Shown: one piece after another, positions 5,523-5,670 of the stretch
How positions within the stretch are numbered: the first letter of the stretch is position 1
Layout: each line of letters opens with the position of its first letter
Assembly: GCF_022788695.1 (NCBI RefSeq)
Contig: NZ_CP085165.1
Span: 1 to 5,670 of the forward strand
Reading direction: 5' to 3'
DNA from: Pseudosulfitobacter sp. DSM 107133
GTDB taxonomy: Bacteria > Pseudomonadota > Alphaproteobacteria > Rhodobacterales > Rhodobacteraceae
Length of the DNA: 5,670 nt
Position numbers and translations under genes: made by a program
Notes under the pieces: model-generated
What the model was told of the DNA's origin: nothing
The model's input: only the letters and a program-made list of their open reading frames with translations
The model's database searches: none

Positions 5523-5545
5523 AGCTCATAGCTGTGACCTAGGTC
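5506..5545. repeat. 24-bp-spaced direct repeat and 10-bp palindrome
   Basis: AGCTGTGACCTA occurs at 5506-5517 (the right arm of the large palindrome) and again at 5530-5541, with a 24-base period. The second copy runs into the perfect palindrome GACCTAGGTC (5536-5545). Read on the - strand, ATGAGCTGGGGGTAGGTC (5512-5529) is a near copy of the ATGAGCTAGGGGTAGGTC unit found on the + strand at 5653-5670. Confidence 0.7.
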
Positions 5546-5648
5546 TGATCGAAATTTGAACAAGCTTGACCGATATTTGACGGGTCAGTATGGTCGAAAT
5601 TAGAGCAGGCAAATAAAGATATGCTACAGATTTAACTGATATTTGAAC
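5546..5648 (+). repeat. Four degenerate iteron-like repeats
   Basis: TGATCGAAATTTGAAC (5546-5561), TGACCGATATTTGACG (5567-5582), TGGTCGAAATTAGAGC (5591-5606) and TAACTGATATTTGAAC (5633-5648) share the consensus TGAYCGAWATTTGAAC. Their starts are 21, 24 and 42 bases apart, close to multiples of two helical turns. A very weak fifth unit may sit at 5613. They lie upstream of rep in A/T-rich DNA and are probable initiator binding sites. Confidence 0.6.
5566..5594 (+). promoter_or_regulatory. Predicted rep promoter embedded in the iterons
   Basis: TTGACC (5566-5571) and TATGGT (5589-5594) are 17 bases apart and point towards rep across the window's seam. The -35 box overlaps iteron 2 and the -10 box abuts iteron 3, so initiator bound to the iterons would repress its own transcription, a common copy-control arrangement. 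Confidence 0.5.
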
Positions 5649-5670
5649 ATGAATGAGCTAGGGGTAGGTC
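5649..5670 (+). repeat. First unit of a 22-bp tandem repeat across the seam
   Basis: This unit begins ATGAATGAGC and ends GGGGTAGGTC. It is followed, if the molecule is circular, by its second copy at 1-22, with three differences in 22 bases. It supplies the AGGGG ribosome binding site (5660-5664) for the ATG at base 1. Confidence 0.75.

Noticed and set aside
4883..5563. 226-residue open frame on the - strand across the end of the mob operon and the origin
   Set aside because: It reads through the palindrome cluster and hairpins, begins in the iterons, and is antisense to the well-supported DUF6118-like gene.
5489..5670. CRISPR array or insertion-sequence ends
   Set aside because: The repeats are few, degenerate and irregularly spaced without unique spacers, and no transposase or target-site duplication is present.

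Overview
The window reads as one complete small mobilizable plasmid of 5,670 bp, linearised at the start codon of its replication gene. The best evidence is the seam. The last 22 bases and the first 22 bases are a head-to-tail tandem repeat (19 of 22 identical), and the ribosome binding site of the first gene sits at the very end of the window. The host is probably a proteobacterium. The MobQ relaxase, its TraD-like partner and the DUF6118-like membrane protein point towards Alphaproteobacteria, but a gammaproteobacterial host cannot be excluded from sequence alone.

Layout. Bases 1-1370 hold a backbone operon on the + strand: a winged-helix replication initiator, a small helix-turn-helix/coiled-coil protein and a PemK/MazF-type toxin, closed by a strong intrinsic terminator (1462-1495). 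Bases 1496-1779 contain no convincing gene. Bases 1780-2831 are a cargo module: a promoter with an overlapping palindromic operator, a TetR/AcrR-family repressor and a four-helix DoxX-like membrane protein, with overlapping reading frames. Bases 2940-5149 are the mobilization region. A MobA/MobL (MobQ) relaxase on the - strand is divergent from a two-gene + strand unit (TraD/MobC-like protein, then DUF6118-like protein). An oriT with a perfect 8-bp inverted repeat and a TAAGTGGGCACTT core lies between them, as in RSF1010.

Bases 5150-5670 are non-coding and look like the replication origin and control region. They hold several hairpins, a 30-bp perfect palindrome next to a run of nine G, related repeats in both orientations, four degenerate iteron-like repeats at roughly 21-bp spacing, and a sigma70-type promoter embedded in those iterons and pointing into rep.

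Together: Rep presumably binds the repeats, fires the origin and represses its own promoter. The toxin and HTH protein may stabilise the plasmid. The mob genes let it be carried by a helper conjugation system, since no mating-pair-formation genes are present. The TetR/DoxX pair is the only apparent cargo. The least explained elements are the nested repeat architecture at the rep start and the toxin's lack of a recognisable classical antitoxin.
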